Shown here piece by piece: positions 48,325 through 57,716 of a stretch of 64,000 nt of DNA. This stretch comes from Ferruginibacter sp. (GTDB lineage Bacteria > Bacteroidota > Bacteroidia > Chitinophagales > Chitinophagaceae), in the NCBI GenBank assembly GCA_025362235.1, contig JANYGZ010000098.1, positions 1 to 64,000 of the forward strand, written 5' to 3'. Under the pieces are notes generated by a model. The model was not told the DNA's origin, searched no databases, and worked only from the letters and a program-made list of their open reading frames with translations. The first letter of the stretch is position 1, and every line of letters starts with the position of its first letter. The position numbers and the translations under genes are program-made.

Positions 48325-49641
48325 TTACAATACGGGTTCCCATCCTTTTTCATATTGCCTTCTCCAGTATGCCATGGCTGCCTCATCATTTAAAATATGG
48401 CCATTAGCTGGATTGCAGCTTAACTGCTTTCCTGTGCGATAGGCAATATTTGCCAGGTGACACATTAATACAGATTTATGCCCTTCTGAAACCGGTGCTG
48501 TTAATTTTGCTTCACCTTTTATTGATTGTATAAAATTTTCAAAGTGGTACATATCCAGATCACCACTGGCACTAACTGTATTGGCGCCGGTATTGCCGCC
48601 ACTTGCTTTTACTTCCTTAATTAATTTATTATCTGCATCAACAATTTTATAATCATCATTACCCAGGTTTATCAATGTTCCTTTATCGCCATAAATAATA
48701 AACCCACGGCTGGCCCCTTCAACATTGTATTTATTACAACTGCGCCCTTCCCAGCTGATCATTTTCTCCGGGCCAAATTCTACTGATACATTTAGTGTAT
48801 CAGGCGTTTCCCAGTCATCTTTATAAGCATAACGTCCACCGGCAGCGTTAACACGGGTTGGAAAATCGAGACCCATAAACCAACGGCAACAATCCAGTTC
48901 GTGTGTGCCGTTATTACATGTTTCTCCTGTGCCCCAATTCCAGCGCCAGTGCCAGTTGTAGTGAACAATATTATCAAGGTATTCTTTACGGGGTGCAGGG
49001 CCCTGCCATAAATCAAAATCGAGCGTTGAGGGAACCGGAACTTTTTTACCAAAGCCAATTGTTTTTCTGTTGTTTACATACCATGCTTTACCAAAATAAG
49101 CATTTCCAATGGCTCCTTCTTTAACCTGTTGTGCTGCTTCAATCAATGTTGGAAACGAACGCCGTTGGCTGCCCATTTGAATGAGCTGGCCGGGATATTT
49201 TTTCATCGCTTCTACCAGCAATTCGCCTTCATAAGGATTATGCCCGCAGGGCTTTTCAACATATACATGCTTGCCATGCGTTACACCCAGTATAGCTGCA
49301 GGTGCATGCCAATGGTCTGGCGCTGCAATTATCAATGCATCAAAATCTTTTTTTGCTACCAGCTTTCTTACGTCTTTTTCTATAATGGGTTTTTTACTTG
49401 TATTGGCAAATACTTTTAACCCTTTTGCAATGGCAGCATCCTCTACATCGCACAAATAAGCTACTTCTACATTATTAATTTTTGTAAAATTTTCTGCCAG
49501 GTAAGTACCCCTGCCATTGAGCCCCATTACAGCAACTGTAATTTTATTGGATGGTGCATTTTTTCCAAAAATAGAAAACGGAAGGATGGTGATGCCTGCT
49601 GTTGCCAGCGACGAGCTTTTAATAAATTTTCTTCTATTCAT
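48325..49641 (-). CDS. Gfo/Idh/MocA family oxidoreductase
   Basis: Tat-like RRKFIKSSSLATAGITILP; VAVMGLNGRGTYLAENF...APDHWHAPAAILGVTHGKHVYVEKPCGHNPYEGELLVEA. Confidence 0.94.
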   Translation of the reverse strand: MNRRKFIKSSSLATAGITILPFSIFGKNAPSNKITVAVMGLNGRGTYLAENFTKINNVEVAYLCDVEDAAIAKGLKVFANTSKKPIIEKDVRKLVAKKDFDALIIAAPDHWHAPAAILGVTHGKHVYVEKPCGHNPYEGELLVEAMKKYPGQLIQMGSQRRSFPTLIEAAQQVKEGAIGNAYFGKAWYVNNRKTIGFGKKVPVPSTLDFDLWQGPAPRKEYLDNIVHYNWHWRWNWGTGETCNNGTHELDCCRWFMGLDFPTRVNAAGGRYAYKDDWETPDTLNVSVEFGPEKMISWEGRSCNKYNVEGASRGFIIYGDKGTLINLGNDDYKIVDADNKLIKEVKASGGNTGANTVSASGDLDMYHFENFIQSIKGEAKLTAPVSEGHKSVLMCHLANIAYRTGKQLSCNPANGHILNDEAAMAYWRRQYEKGWEPVL

Positions 49642-49851
49642 TGTATGAATGTATTTATTTTATTGTAAATATTCTATTCATTAATGTATTGCTTCATAAA
49701 TATAAAGTAATATTTTTTACATCTTCTCATAGGCGGCCTTTAACTGAATGATGGTAGGGAATAAGTGATACGCCTGGATGCTTTTATATAAGAAAATTAG
49801 CCAATAAAAAACGGGCACCTTTCAATGCCCGTTTAACGCTTTCTGCAACTT

Positions 49852-50247
49852 TTAATTAATCACAATTTCCTGCTGCGGCATTTCTTCACCCGCTTTGATG
49901 GGCAAACTTACCTGCAACACACCATCGGCATATTTGGCCGAAATAGTGCTGCTGTCGATGCTTTCATCGATAGTAAAGGTCCTGCTGAATCCGCCGCGGC
50001 TATATTCCCGCTGTATCCATTCCGGACGGGAAAAGCCTTCTGGCGGACTGTAAGAAACGGTCAATTGCTGACCCTTTACATTCAGTTGAAAATGTTCTTT
50101 GATGCGGCCGGGCGCAAATACCAGCATTTCAAAACTGTTATCGGTTTTGTAAATGTTTACTGATGCCCGTTGCATTGATCGGATAAACAGGGGGCTCCTG
50201 TTTCCGTGATGGTTGCCTTTTGCGGCGCATGACTGATTGTAGTGCAT
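49852..50247 (-). CDS. Hsp20/alpha-crystallin family protein
   Basis: VNIYKTDNSFEMLVFAPGRIKEHFQLNVKGQQLTVSYSPPEG...GGFSRTFTIDESIDSSTISAKYADGVLQVSLPIK. Confidence 0.88.
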   Translation of the reverse strand: MHYNQSCAAKGNHHGNRSPLFIRSMQRASVNIYKTDNSFEMLVFAPGRIKEHFQLNVKGQQLTVSYSPPEGFSRPEWIQREYSRGGFSRTFTIDESIDSSTISAKYADGVLQVSLPIKAGEEMPQQEIVIN

Positions 50248-50555
50248 GTTGTTTTTTTAGTTGAAAAAAATTATTAACATACTACATGCCATCAAAAACG
50301 TGCCGCATTATTTGCTCTGTAATTATGACAGAAGGCTATCGCACTTGCCGATAAGCAGAATTCCGTAAACCGCCATTTTTTTGTTGGCTTTTAGTATTTG
50401 CTGCGAATATCATTCTCTCTGTTAATAGCAATCGATTAGCATTTCGCAACCCTTGATTTTAGCTTTACTCCATTAAATATATTACTCAGCCAGGTACCCT
50501 GCCGATAATATATTTTTGGTTTTGATATTTATTTTTTAACTCAAAAAATTAGTTT

Positions 50556-50719
50556 ATGAAAAAATTATTTTAATTGCTGTTGGCACTTTTATTATTAGTT
50601 ATTGTTTTGCACAAACAGATACAATCCATTTAAAAAGCAAAGAAAAAAATGGCCAGCGTGAAACACTATTAATAACAGATGGCCCTCACAGCGATTTAGA
50701 TTGGGTTAGGTGGCGCTGA
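50556..50719 (+). pseudogene. Truncated/frameshifted secreted protein remnant
   Basis: atgaaaaaa then, one frame over, IILIAVGTFIISYCFAQTDTIHLKSKEKNGQRETLLITDGPHSDLDWVRWR*. Confidence 0.5.
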
Positions 50720-50877
50720 CCCTATATTCTCAGTAATTTACGACCTGTGTTTTGCAAAAAAATAAATGGTTTTGGTTTTGCAAACAGTATTACAAATTGA
50801 AACCTCTTAATCCACGTAAAAATAAAACCGATAAAGAATAAAACGGCTACACTTTTGCATTCATCATAAATTGTTCA

Positions 50878-51585
50878 TCAGGCAACGGAACAATAAGCAC
50901 AATGATGCTCCTGTGCCCGCCCGATAGCCCATACGCCGGATGGTACAGGTTGTATGCCTGGCAGCAATCCATCCATCCAGTCTTTTTTTACATCGGCAGC
51001 ATTTAATCCCATTTTACCTGCTACTACAGCACTGTTTACAGTGATTGCTGCTTCACATACACAAAACATTACCCCACTATCTTGTAGTTCATTAATACCA
51101 AGGGACACTTCTCCAATTCCGGGGATTTTAAAAGTGCCTTTTGCTGGTTTCCAAAATGGATTCCTGGTGGCGGGCGATTTGGTAGCAGGATCATTTGCTT
51201 TAAATTGTTCACCAAACTTATATTTGGCCCAGAGCCTGTCTTCAAATGCATAAGCTATACCATCGTGACGCAGCACCACCACCACGCCGCAATCTGATGC
51301 AGGCGACCCGGTGGCTTCATTGGTTAATAAAAAAACCCTTGGCCACGCAAAGGGAAATACTTCATTGGGATGAGGGACATCAAATACCATACGATGCCTG
51401 CCCTTTATCTTGTCAAACCATGCATCAGGATCTTCAGGCCTGGCAGCCTTATTTTTATCTGAATATTCGGCTTCTAAAAGCAATGGATTTCCCAATGAGG
51501 AAATACCAAATATCGCAGCGCTTTTAGCCAGCATGCTCATAAAGCCGCGGCGGGGTGTTAGCTTGTTAAAAATAGTTGTCTCCAT
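50878..51585 (-). CDS. Hypothetical Tat-exported protein
   Basis: RRGFMSMLAKSAAIFGISSLGNPLLLEA; intact 235-aa ORF; C-term VWAIGRAQEHHCAYCSVA. Confidence 0.7.
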   Translation of the reverse strand: METTIFNKLTPRRGFMSMLAKSAAIFGISSLGNPLLLEAEYSDKNKAARPEDPDAWFDKIKGRHRMVFDVPHPNEVFPFAWPRVFLLTNEATGSPASDCGVVVVLRHDGIAYAFEDRLWAKYKFGEQFKANDPATKSPATRNPFWKPAKGTFKIPGIGEVSLGINELQDSGVMFCVCEAAITVNSAVVAGKMGLNAADVKKDWMDGLLPGIQPVPSGVWAIGRAQEHHCAYCSVA

Positions 51586-51839
51586 TTTTTAAGTTTTTTG
51601 GTGAGTAAATTAATCGGCGGTATCAAAGTACAATTTTACTTATACAGATGCAAGTGATAAAATAATTTTTTTGTAAACATCCGGTTAATTTACTGCCTTT
51701 GCATCAGCTTACTTAAAACAGTTTTTTGGGAATAGTGCTATCCATTGGAGTTTGAAAATAATGCTCAATAATTTTAAGGCAATAATTATTTCATCTCTTT
51801 TCTGAATCCATGTTACAAGGCACCCGCATTAAAAAATGA

Positions 51840-52610
51840 TCAGATCACAAAAGGAAATATTGCTTTGCGCTGCAAAGGATAATCGCTGAATTTTTGTTTG
51901 TACCATTGATGGTGAGATAAAGCACGGGGAATCAAATTGGCGGCTGTCCATACAAAAAAAGCTAATGCAGGAAGGTTCCAGCAAAGTATGGCATAACCCA
52001 GCCACTCTATTAATTCGCCCAGTAAATTGGGGCAGCTTATTTTGTTAAACAACCATTGCTGTGGAATTACATAATGTGTTTCATTGGGTTTGCGCAGGTT
52101 TATCAATATGTCGTCGGCCTTCCAGTTGATATACAGGCCTGTAAAAAAAATAATAATGCCTGCAATAACCCGTATATCAGTAAACCAATTATTGGTATAG
52201 CTGGCAAACTGTGCAAAATAAATACCGAGTAAACCGCCGGAGATACAATTGAAGAGGATGCCGGAACCAACAATTACCCAGGGCATTTTTTTTCCTTTGG
52301 TATGCAAGCGAAAAGGAAAAATTAAACTGCGGTAAACATAATGAAAACAAAAGAGGCCAATCATTATCCATGCCGCCGCTGATATTTTATGAATCACCGG
52401 AAGGATATTGAGCCAGAGTATGACCAGCACAGGCAGCTCCATCAATAACCAGCCGGTACTGTTTAAAACCAGCGGCCCCCATTTGCCGGAACTATGGCGG
52501 CCATAAGGCGCCGTAATTTTTAGTAATAAAAAAAATATACAGAGAGCAACACCCATCCACACAAATATGATGGATTGATACATTGGCCATGAAATGGAAA
52601 AAAGATTCAT
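51840..52610 (-). CDS. 3-oxo-5-alpha-steroid 4-dehydrogenase (steroid 5-alpha-reductase) family protein
   Basis: APYGRHSSGKWGPLVLNSTGWLLMELPVLVI...RSLIFPFRLHTKGKKMPW...GELIEWLGYAILCWNLPALAFFVWTAANLIPRALSHHQWYKQKFSDYPLQRKAIFPF. Confidence 0.92.
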   Translation of the reverse strand: MNLFSISWPMYQSIIFVWMGVALCIFFLLLKITAPYGRHSSGKWGPLVLNSTGWLLMELPVLVILWLNILPVIHKISAAAWIMIGLFCFHYVYRSLIFPFRLHTKGKKMPWVIVGSGILFNCISGGLLGIYFAQFASYTNNWFTDIRVIAGIIIFFTGLYINWKADDILINLRKPNETHYVIPQQWLFNKISCPNLLGELIEWLGYAILCWNLPALAFFVWTAANLIPRALSHHQWYKQKFSDYPLQRKAIFPFVI

Positions 52611-52646
52611 GCGGCTGGTTTTGTAAGCGATTCGTTTTACTATTAA

Positions 52647-53654
52647 TTAAACAAGATAACCATTATTCTTAAACCAATGGAAGGCATCGCTTACCGTTTG
52701 CTGAAGTGGGCGGGTTGTATACGCCAATTGTTCCATGGCTTTATTACAGCTGATGCACCGGTTACCTGTAAATATTGTATCAAGTGCCTCAATGGTATAG
52801 AGTGGCTCTTTCTTTTTTATATAAGCGATTGATTTAACAAAAGGCAATCCTGCCCTGCCCACGAAAGCGGGAAAAGCGAAAGGTCTTATTTTTTTCCCGG
52901 ATGCCGTAGCCAGCAATGCAGCCAGTTGTTGCAGGCTATGCCATTGTCCGCCCAGCAAATAATTTTGACCAGGCATGCCCATAGTTAACCCATTTACAAT
53001 GGCGTTCGCCAAATCCCGTACATCACAAAAATCAAAACCACCATCAAAAACAAAAGGTAAACGGCCTGTATATAAATCAATAATTACCTTGCCTACTTTG
53101 GAGGGTTTGTAATCGTAAGGGCCGATGATAGAAGTGGGATTCACCACCAATACTTCCATTGCAGTGCCATTGAATGATAAGGCAATTTGCTGCCCTGCTT
53201 TTTTTGAACGGTCATACGCAAATGCTTTTTCATTTACCAGTTCCCTGTTTTCATCCAGCAGTTGCTGAGTTGGGTGTTGGTTGTAGGCATGGATAGAACT
53301 GGTATGTACCACTCTTTTTATACCGCATTGCTTTGCTGTTTCCATTAAAATTTTTGTGCCCTCTACATTTGTTGAATGCACCATTCCATGAGGGTCGCCA
53401 TTTACGGAAATGAGGGCTGCACAATGAATTAATGCATCACAACCGCTTAACAAAGTATGCAGTGTGCCGGGGTCTAGTAAATCGCCTTCAATAATTTCAA
53501 CAGGCAGGTTTTCAAGCGATCGGGCATCATCTTTTACCAATGCTTTTATTGAATAATTTCTTTTAATCAGTTCGGGCAAAATGGCTGAACCTAAATGTCC
53601 GGCAGCGCCGGTAATGGCTACTTTCATGCAAGTGGTATTTACTGCTATCGGCAC
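52647..53654 (-). CDS. NAD-dependent epimerase/dehydratase (3beta-HSD / dihydroflavonol-reductase-like)
   Basis: KVAITGAAGHLGSAILPELIKRNYSIKALVKDD...KRVVHTSSIHAY...VVNPTSIIGPYDYKPSKVGKVI. Confidence 0.9.
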   Translation of the reverse strand: MPIAVNTTCMKVAITGAAGHLGSAILPELIKRNYSIKALVKDDARSLENLPVEIIEGDLLDPGTLHTLLSGCDALIHCAALISVNGDPHGMVHSTNVEGTKILMETAKQCGIKRVVHTSSIHAYNQHPTQQLLDENRELVNEKAFAYDRSKKAGQQIALSFNGTAMEVLVVNPTSIIGPYDYKPSKVGKVIIDLYTGRLPFVFDGGFDFCDVRDLANAIVNGLTMGMPGQNYLLGGQWHSLQQLAALLATASGKKIRPFAFPAFVGRAGLPFVKSIAYIKKKEPLYTIEALDTIFTGNRCISCNKAMEQLAYTTRPLQQTVSDAFHWFKNNGYLV

Positions 53655-53715
53655 TCAAATTACAATGCAGTTTGTTAACGCTAAAAAAAATAAAGAGCCC
53701 ATCTTTACTGTCTGT

Positions 53716-54162
53716 TTATTGCCTATCGGCAAGGGTAAAAGCTTTCACCATTATTTCAATATCAATTATTCCTCGGAACCCGCTAAAACCTACTGAATAT
53801 TTTGTACCATCGGCGGTTACAATTGGCTGACCTCCTTCCCATCCTATTAATTCGGGGGCCTCAATGCCATTGGCATTTTCATCTACCTCTTTGTTAAAAA
53901 CCATTCTTTCGTATTCGCCGGTTTTTACACCAGTAAGCCATACCTGGCTGGCTTTTGTCCATGCAATTTTAAAGGTTGACCTTTGCCGGGCTTTATCTTC
54001 TCCAAACATTTTTCCAAACACCTGGCCGCTATCACTGATAATGCAAACAGCAACATTTCCATTGGCGATTTTCATATCTACTGGGTTTTCTTTATACGCC
54101 GGTATCATTTCTTCCACTGCTTTAAATATGCTGTTAATAAAATCATCTACATTTTTGTTCAT
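53716..54162 (-). CDS. GlcG/HbpS-like (heme-binding) protein
   Basis: GNVAVCIISDSGQVFGKMFGEDKARQRSTFKIAWTKASQVWLTGVKTGEYERMVF. Confidence 0.65.
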   Translation of the reverse strand: MNKNVDDFINSIFKAVEEMIPAYKENPVDMKIANGNVAVCIISDSGQVFGKMFGEDKARQRSTFKIAWTKASQVWLTGVKTGEYERMVFNKEVDENANGIEAPELIGWEGGQPIVTADGTKYSVGFSGFRGIIDIEIMVKAFTLADRQ

Positions 54163-54550
54163 AGATTAAAGTTTATTGGTGAATGAAATATTTCCCCTGA
54201 TTAAAAATTTCATAAGTTTACAATAACGAAAATAAATCAAGTACAGAATAAAGTTATTGTATTCTTCTTTAAGGAAATGCAATGATTTATTGCATTGAGG
54301 CACCAGGATACATGGTAAGGCTAGGTAAAGGGCATTGATCGTTTCTTAAGATGATCGGTTGCCTTTGTTATTTTAATCTACTAAGAATCGCTACCAGGTA
54401 ACAAAATTAAATCTTCCGAAATTATAGTATTCACCAACTGTGACAGTGATTAAATATTTCGCTGCAGAGTGAATAGTATTGTCTGCCGTTACGGAATACA
54501 CATCGGCTCTTCGCAGGCTTGCGAACTGTTTAAAATGCCAGCAAAAAAAA

Positions 54551-54898
54551 TTATTTCTCCTTTAACCCCGTTTTTTTCCAGTCAACAAAAGCAGTGATGG
54601 TGGAATCAGACAGCTTTGGATGCATCTTTGGCATAAACTCATGATCGTCGGGATTTTTTTGAATACGTGTTATCATATCATCAATATTGTCTTTGGCAGC
54701 TGTATAACTACTCAACGGTTTTTTATTTCCTTTACCTTCTATATGGCAAGGTGCGCAACTTGTCTGAATAATTGGCCCGATACTATTTTCATAGGTTATC
54801 TCTTTTGCAGCTACAGTAGCCTTTTTTTTAGAAGAAGAACAGAACTGAAATAATACTACGGCTGTCAGCAACAGTACTGTAATAGATACTTTACGCAT
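54551..54898 (-). CDS. c-type cytochrome lipoprotein
   Basis: FQFCSSSKKK lipobox; IIQTSCAPCHIEGKGNKKPLSSY. Confidence 0.85.
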   Translation of the reverse strand: MRKVSITVLLLTAVVLFQFCSSSKKKATVAAKEITYENSIGPIIQTSCAPCHIEGKGNKKPLSSYTAAKDNIDDMITRIQKNPDDHEFMPKMHPKLSDSTITAFVDWKKTGLKEK

Positions 54899-55139
54899 TT
54901 GGATAAGTTTATATGAATGTATTAATGACTACACAAATTAACTGATTTATTGTTAATCGGGAAAAAAAGCGACGAAAGCGATAAATACTGCGACTAAAGC
55001 AATCCACTACATTAATTTACTTAAGAGAAATAAGGAAGCATTTTACATCATTGAAATATTTGCAACAGCAAGGGCGAGGGTTTTTATAAAAGAAAATGCA
55101 TAAAAAATAAGTAAATTGTAATGATTTAAAACTACTGTC

Positions 55140-56267
55140 ATGAAACGATTGCACCTTGTTTGCCTGCTGCTTTTATTTGCAGCTGATATTTGCCAGGCTG
55201 TACCTGCAGGTATTCATCCCCCTTTAGCGATTGGTGCTGCTGCACCAGCTTTTAACCTGAAAGGTACAGATGGAAAAATGTACACCCTCGCTTCTTTTAA
55301 AACCAGCCCTGTGCTGGTAATAGTTTTTACCTGCAATCATTGCCCCACTGCACAGGCTTATGAAGACAGGCTGATACGGTTAAAAAAAGATTATGGAAAT
55401 AAAGGTGTGGCAGTAATGGCCATCATGCCAAACGATCCTGCTTCCATTACCCTGAGCGAATTGGATTATACGGATATGAGCGACAGCTATGAGGAAATGA
55501 AAATACGAGCAGCACAAAAGCATTTCAACTTTCCATATTTGTACGATGGCAACACAGAGGCGGTATCAATTGCCTACGGACCGGTGGCCACCCCGCATGT
55601 TTTTATTTTTGACAAAGAAAGAAAGCTCCGCTACCAGGGACGGATAGACGATATGGAAAAGCCATCAAAAACACCCACCAGTTTTGACACCCGTAATGCT
55701 ATTGATGCGTTGCTGGCCAATAAAGAAGTTACCACCCCAACAACAAAAGTTTTTGGCTGTTCTGTTAAATGGGCAGAAAAAACCGAACTGGTAAAACAAA
55801 GCAATGAGAAATGGGCAAAGCAACCTGTAATGCTGGACAGTATTACAGAACAAGGCATAAAAGACCTGGTGAAAAACAGCGGCGATAAACTAAGACTGAT
55901 CAATATCTGGGCTATCTGGTGTGGCCCCTGTGTAACAGAATTTGACGATTTTATTACTATCAACAGAATGTACCGCAGCAGGGATTTTGAATTTATCAGC
56001 ATTAGTGCAGATGATCCGGCGACAAGGGATAAAGTGTATAAATTTCTGCAAAAGCACCAGGCAGCCAATACCAACTACCTTTTTAATACCGATAATAAAT
56101 ATAAACTGATAGAAGCAGTGGATCCCAATTGGCAGGGCGCTTTGCCTTATACTTTACTGGTAGAGCCGGGTGGTAAAATAGTGTATTCAAAACAAGGGCC
56201 GATTGATTTAAAGGAAATGAAGAAGACAATTGTAGATAACCCAATGATCGACAGGTTTTTTAAATAA
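55140..56267 (+). CDS. Two-domain thioredoxin-fold protein (redoxin + TlpA-like)
   Basis: PVLVIVFTCNHCPTAQAYEDRLIRLKKDY in domain 1 and LINIWAIWCGPCVTEFDDFITINRMYRSRDFEFISIS in domain 2. Confidence 0.9.
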   Translation: MKRLHLVCLLLLFAADICQAVPAGIHPPLAIGAAAPAFNLKGTDGKMYTLASFKTSPVLVIVFTCNHCPTAQAYEDRLIRLKKDYGNKGVAVMAIMPNDPASITLSELDYTDMSDSYEEMKIRAAQKHFNFPYLYDGNTEAVSIAYGPVATPHVFIFDKERKLRYQGRIDDMEKPSKTPTSFDTRNAIDALLANKEVTTPTTKVFGCSVKWAEKTELVKQSNEKWAKQPVMLDSITEQGIKDLVKNSGDKLRLINIWAIWCGPCVTEFDDFITINRMYRSRDFEFISISADDPATRDKVYKFLQKHQAANTNYLFNTDNKYKLIEAVDPNWQGALPYTLLVEPGGKIVYSKQGPIDLKEMKKTIVDNPMIDRFFK

Positions 56268-56562
56268 ATTAATGCTTTGATATGAACCCGTCTGTAAGAA
56301 AGAAGAAGACACACCTGGTTTTGTTGAAGTGACCAGCTGCTGACCGGCTTGTAATTGTACCTATCTATTGTTTAAAAAGAGTTTGACATATACAAAAATA
56401 CAAACGCCGGATATACACCCGGCGCTATAGAATTTTGGTAGTAAATTGGATCCGCAAATTACTAAGGGGTATTTGCGTTGGCCATTTATGGCTGAACATA
56501 GGAAAAATATCTTTAAAGATGCTGTTCACTTTTGTCAAAAAATGCAACCTTTTTTTACTTTT

Positions 56563-56883
56563 TTAAAATTGAGAATACAGTTTCTGTCCCCCGCTTAAAA
56601 CAATATCTGCATCTTTATGCATATACAGCTTACACACCTCATCTTCTAAAACTGTTACAAGGTTTTGTGTAGTTGCCTCAAATAATTCCTGCAGGCTTAT
56701 TTTATCTGCATAAAACATCTGCAGGCATATAGTGTCTGTTTCAAAAAATACCTTGCCGCCTTGCTTTACAAGTACTGCAGATAATATCACTGCACCAAAT
56801 TCGTTTTTATACAACGAAAGTTCTACCCCGGCATTATCTATAATTTGTTCCCTTAATATTAGGCTTGAGGTATCTAAAACCAT
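56563..56883 (-). CDS. Hypothetical protein
   Basis: Intact 106-aa ORF with no family recognised. Confidence 0.5.
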   Translation of the reverse strand: MVLDTSSLILREQIIDNAGVELSLYKNEFGAVILSAVLVKQGGKVFFETDTICLQMFYADKISLQELFEATTQNLVTVLEDEVCKLYMHKDADIVLSGGQKLYSQF

Positions 56884-57195
56884 CCTGTTTTTATTTATGT
56901 AAAATTACTGCTGCTCTTAACAACTGATGGGGACAAATGACACAAAATATTGAATTGCTGCTGTTGATAAAACAAAATAAAATTTATCTTGAATTGTTAG
57001 CGGCCAGCAAAAAACCTTATCAGGATTTTGAGAAGCTAAAGAATTTATTTAAATGTTTAATGGGCTAGTAAAAACTATTTGCGGCATCACGCAAAATGGC
57101 TGATACAAGACTATTACTGTCACCTGCAAATTTTTCCAGCACAATAATTTGAGTTCCGGTATTGTACAAAAAATTATGGTTGCCGGATATATTTG

Positions 57196-57434
57196 TTATT
57201 TTACAAACACTAAAAATACTTTGCCATTGTTGATGCAGGCTTGTATGTCTTCTAAGGAAGCCTTGCCATATTCTTTACTATCGCCATAAAAGGTATAGGT
57301 ATTTGACAGTTCATTCTCCAAAAACCAACCGCCGCCGTTTACTTTATTTTTTGCGTTACAATCTGGCTATGGTATGCCGCATTCATCATAATAAGCCAAT
57401 CATCTTCAATTATAAATGTTTTAAACAAGTCCAT
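57196..57434 (-). pseudogene. Frameshifted small conserved protein
   Basis: MDLFKTFIIEDDWLIMMNAAYHSQI then, one frame over, NAKNKVNGGGWFLENELSNTYTFYGDSKEYGKASLEDIQACINNGKVFLVFVK*. Confidence 0.55.
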
Positions 57435-57683
57435 CGTTACAATTATTTTACTGTTAATAAAACACACAGGCTGCCCAAGGCCTGCTGTAAATAAATTGCA
57501 GTCTGGTTGTGTACTAAAACACAAAACTAATAATGCAGAAAAAAGATCAGTGAGACAATTGACACAAAAACAAATTGGGAATAGTTCTTATACGACTAAT
57601 TATTTTACCCTAATGATTTTCAATTGAAAAAATTTCGGTAATTAAGCCATCCCGGTATATAGCCGCTAATTTTATCAAACCCT

Positions 57684-57691
57684 TAACTTTG
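57684..57691 (+). promoter_or_regulatory. Candidate -7 box of ABC transporter gene
   Basis: TAACTTTG. Confidence 0.5.
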
Positions 57692-57716
57692 CCCTCATTA
57701 AATAAATGAATACGCT

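Noticed and set aside
56938-57069. 43-codon ORF MTQNIELLLLIKQNKIYLELLAASKKPYQDFEKLKNLFKCLMG
   Set aside because: Short, no recognisable family and no clear promoter; cannot support it as a gene.
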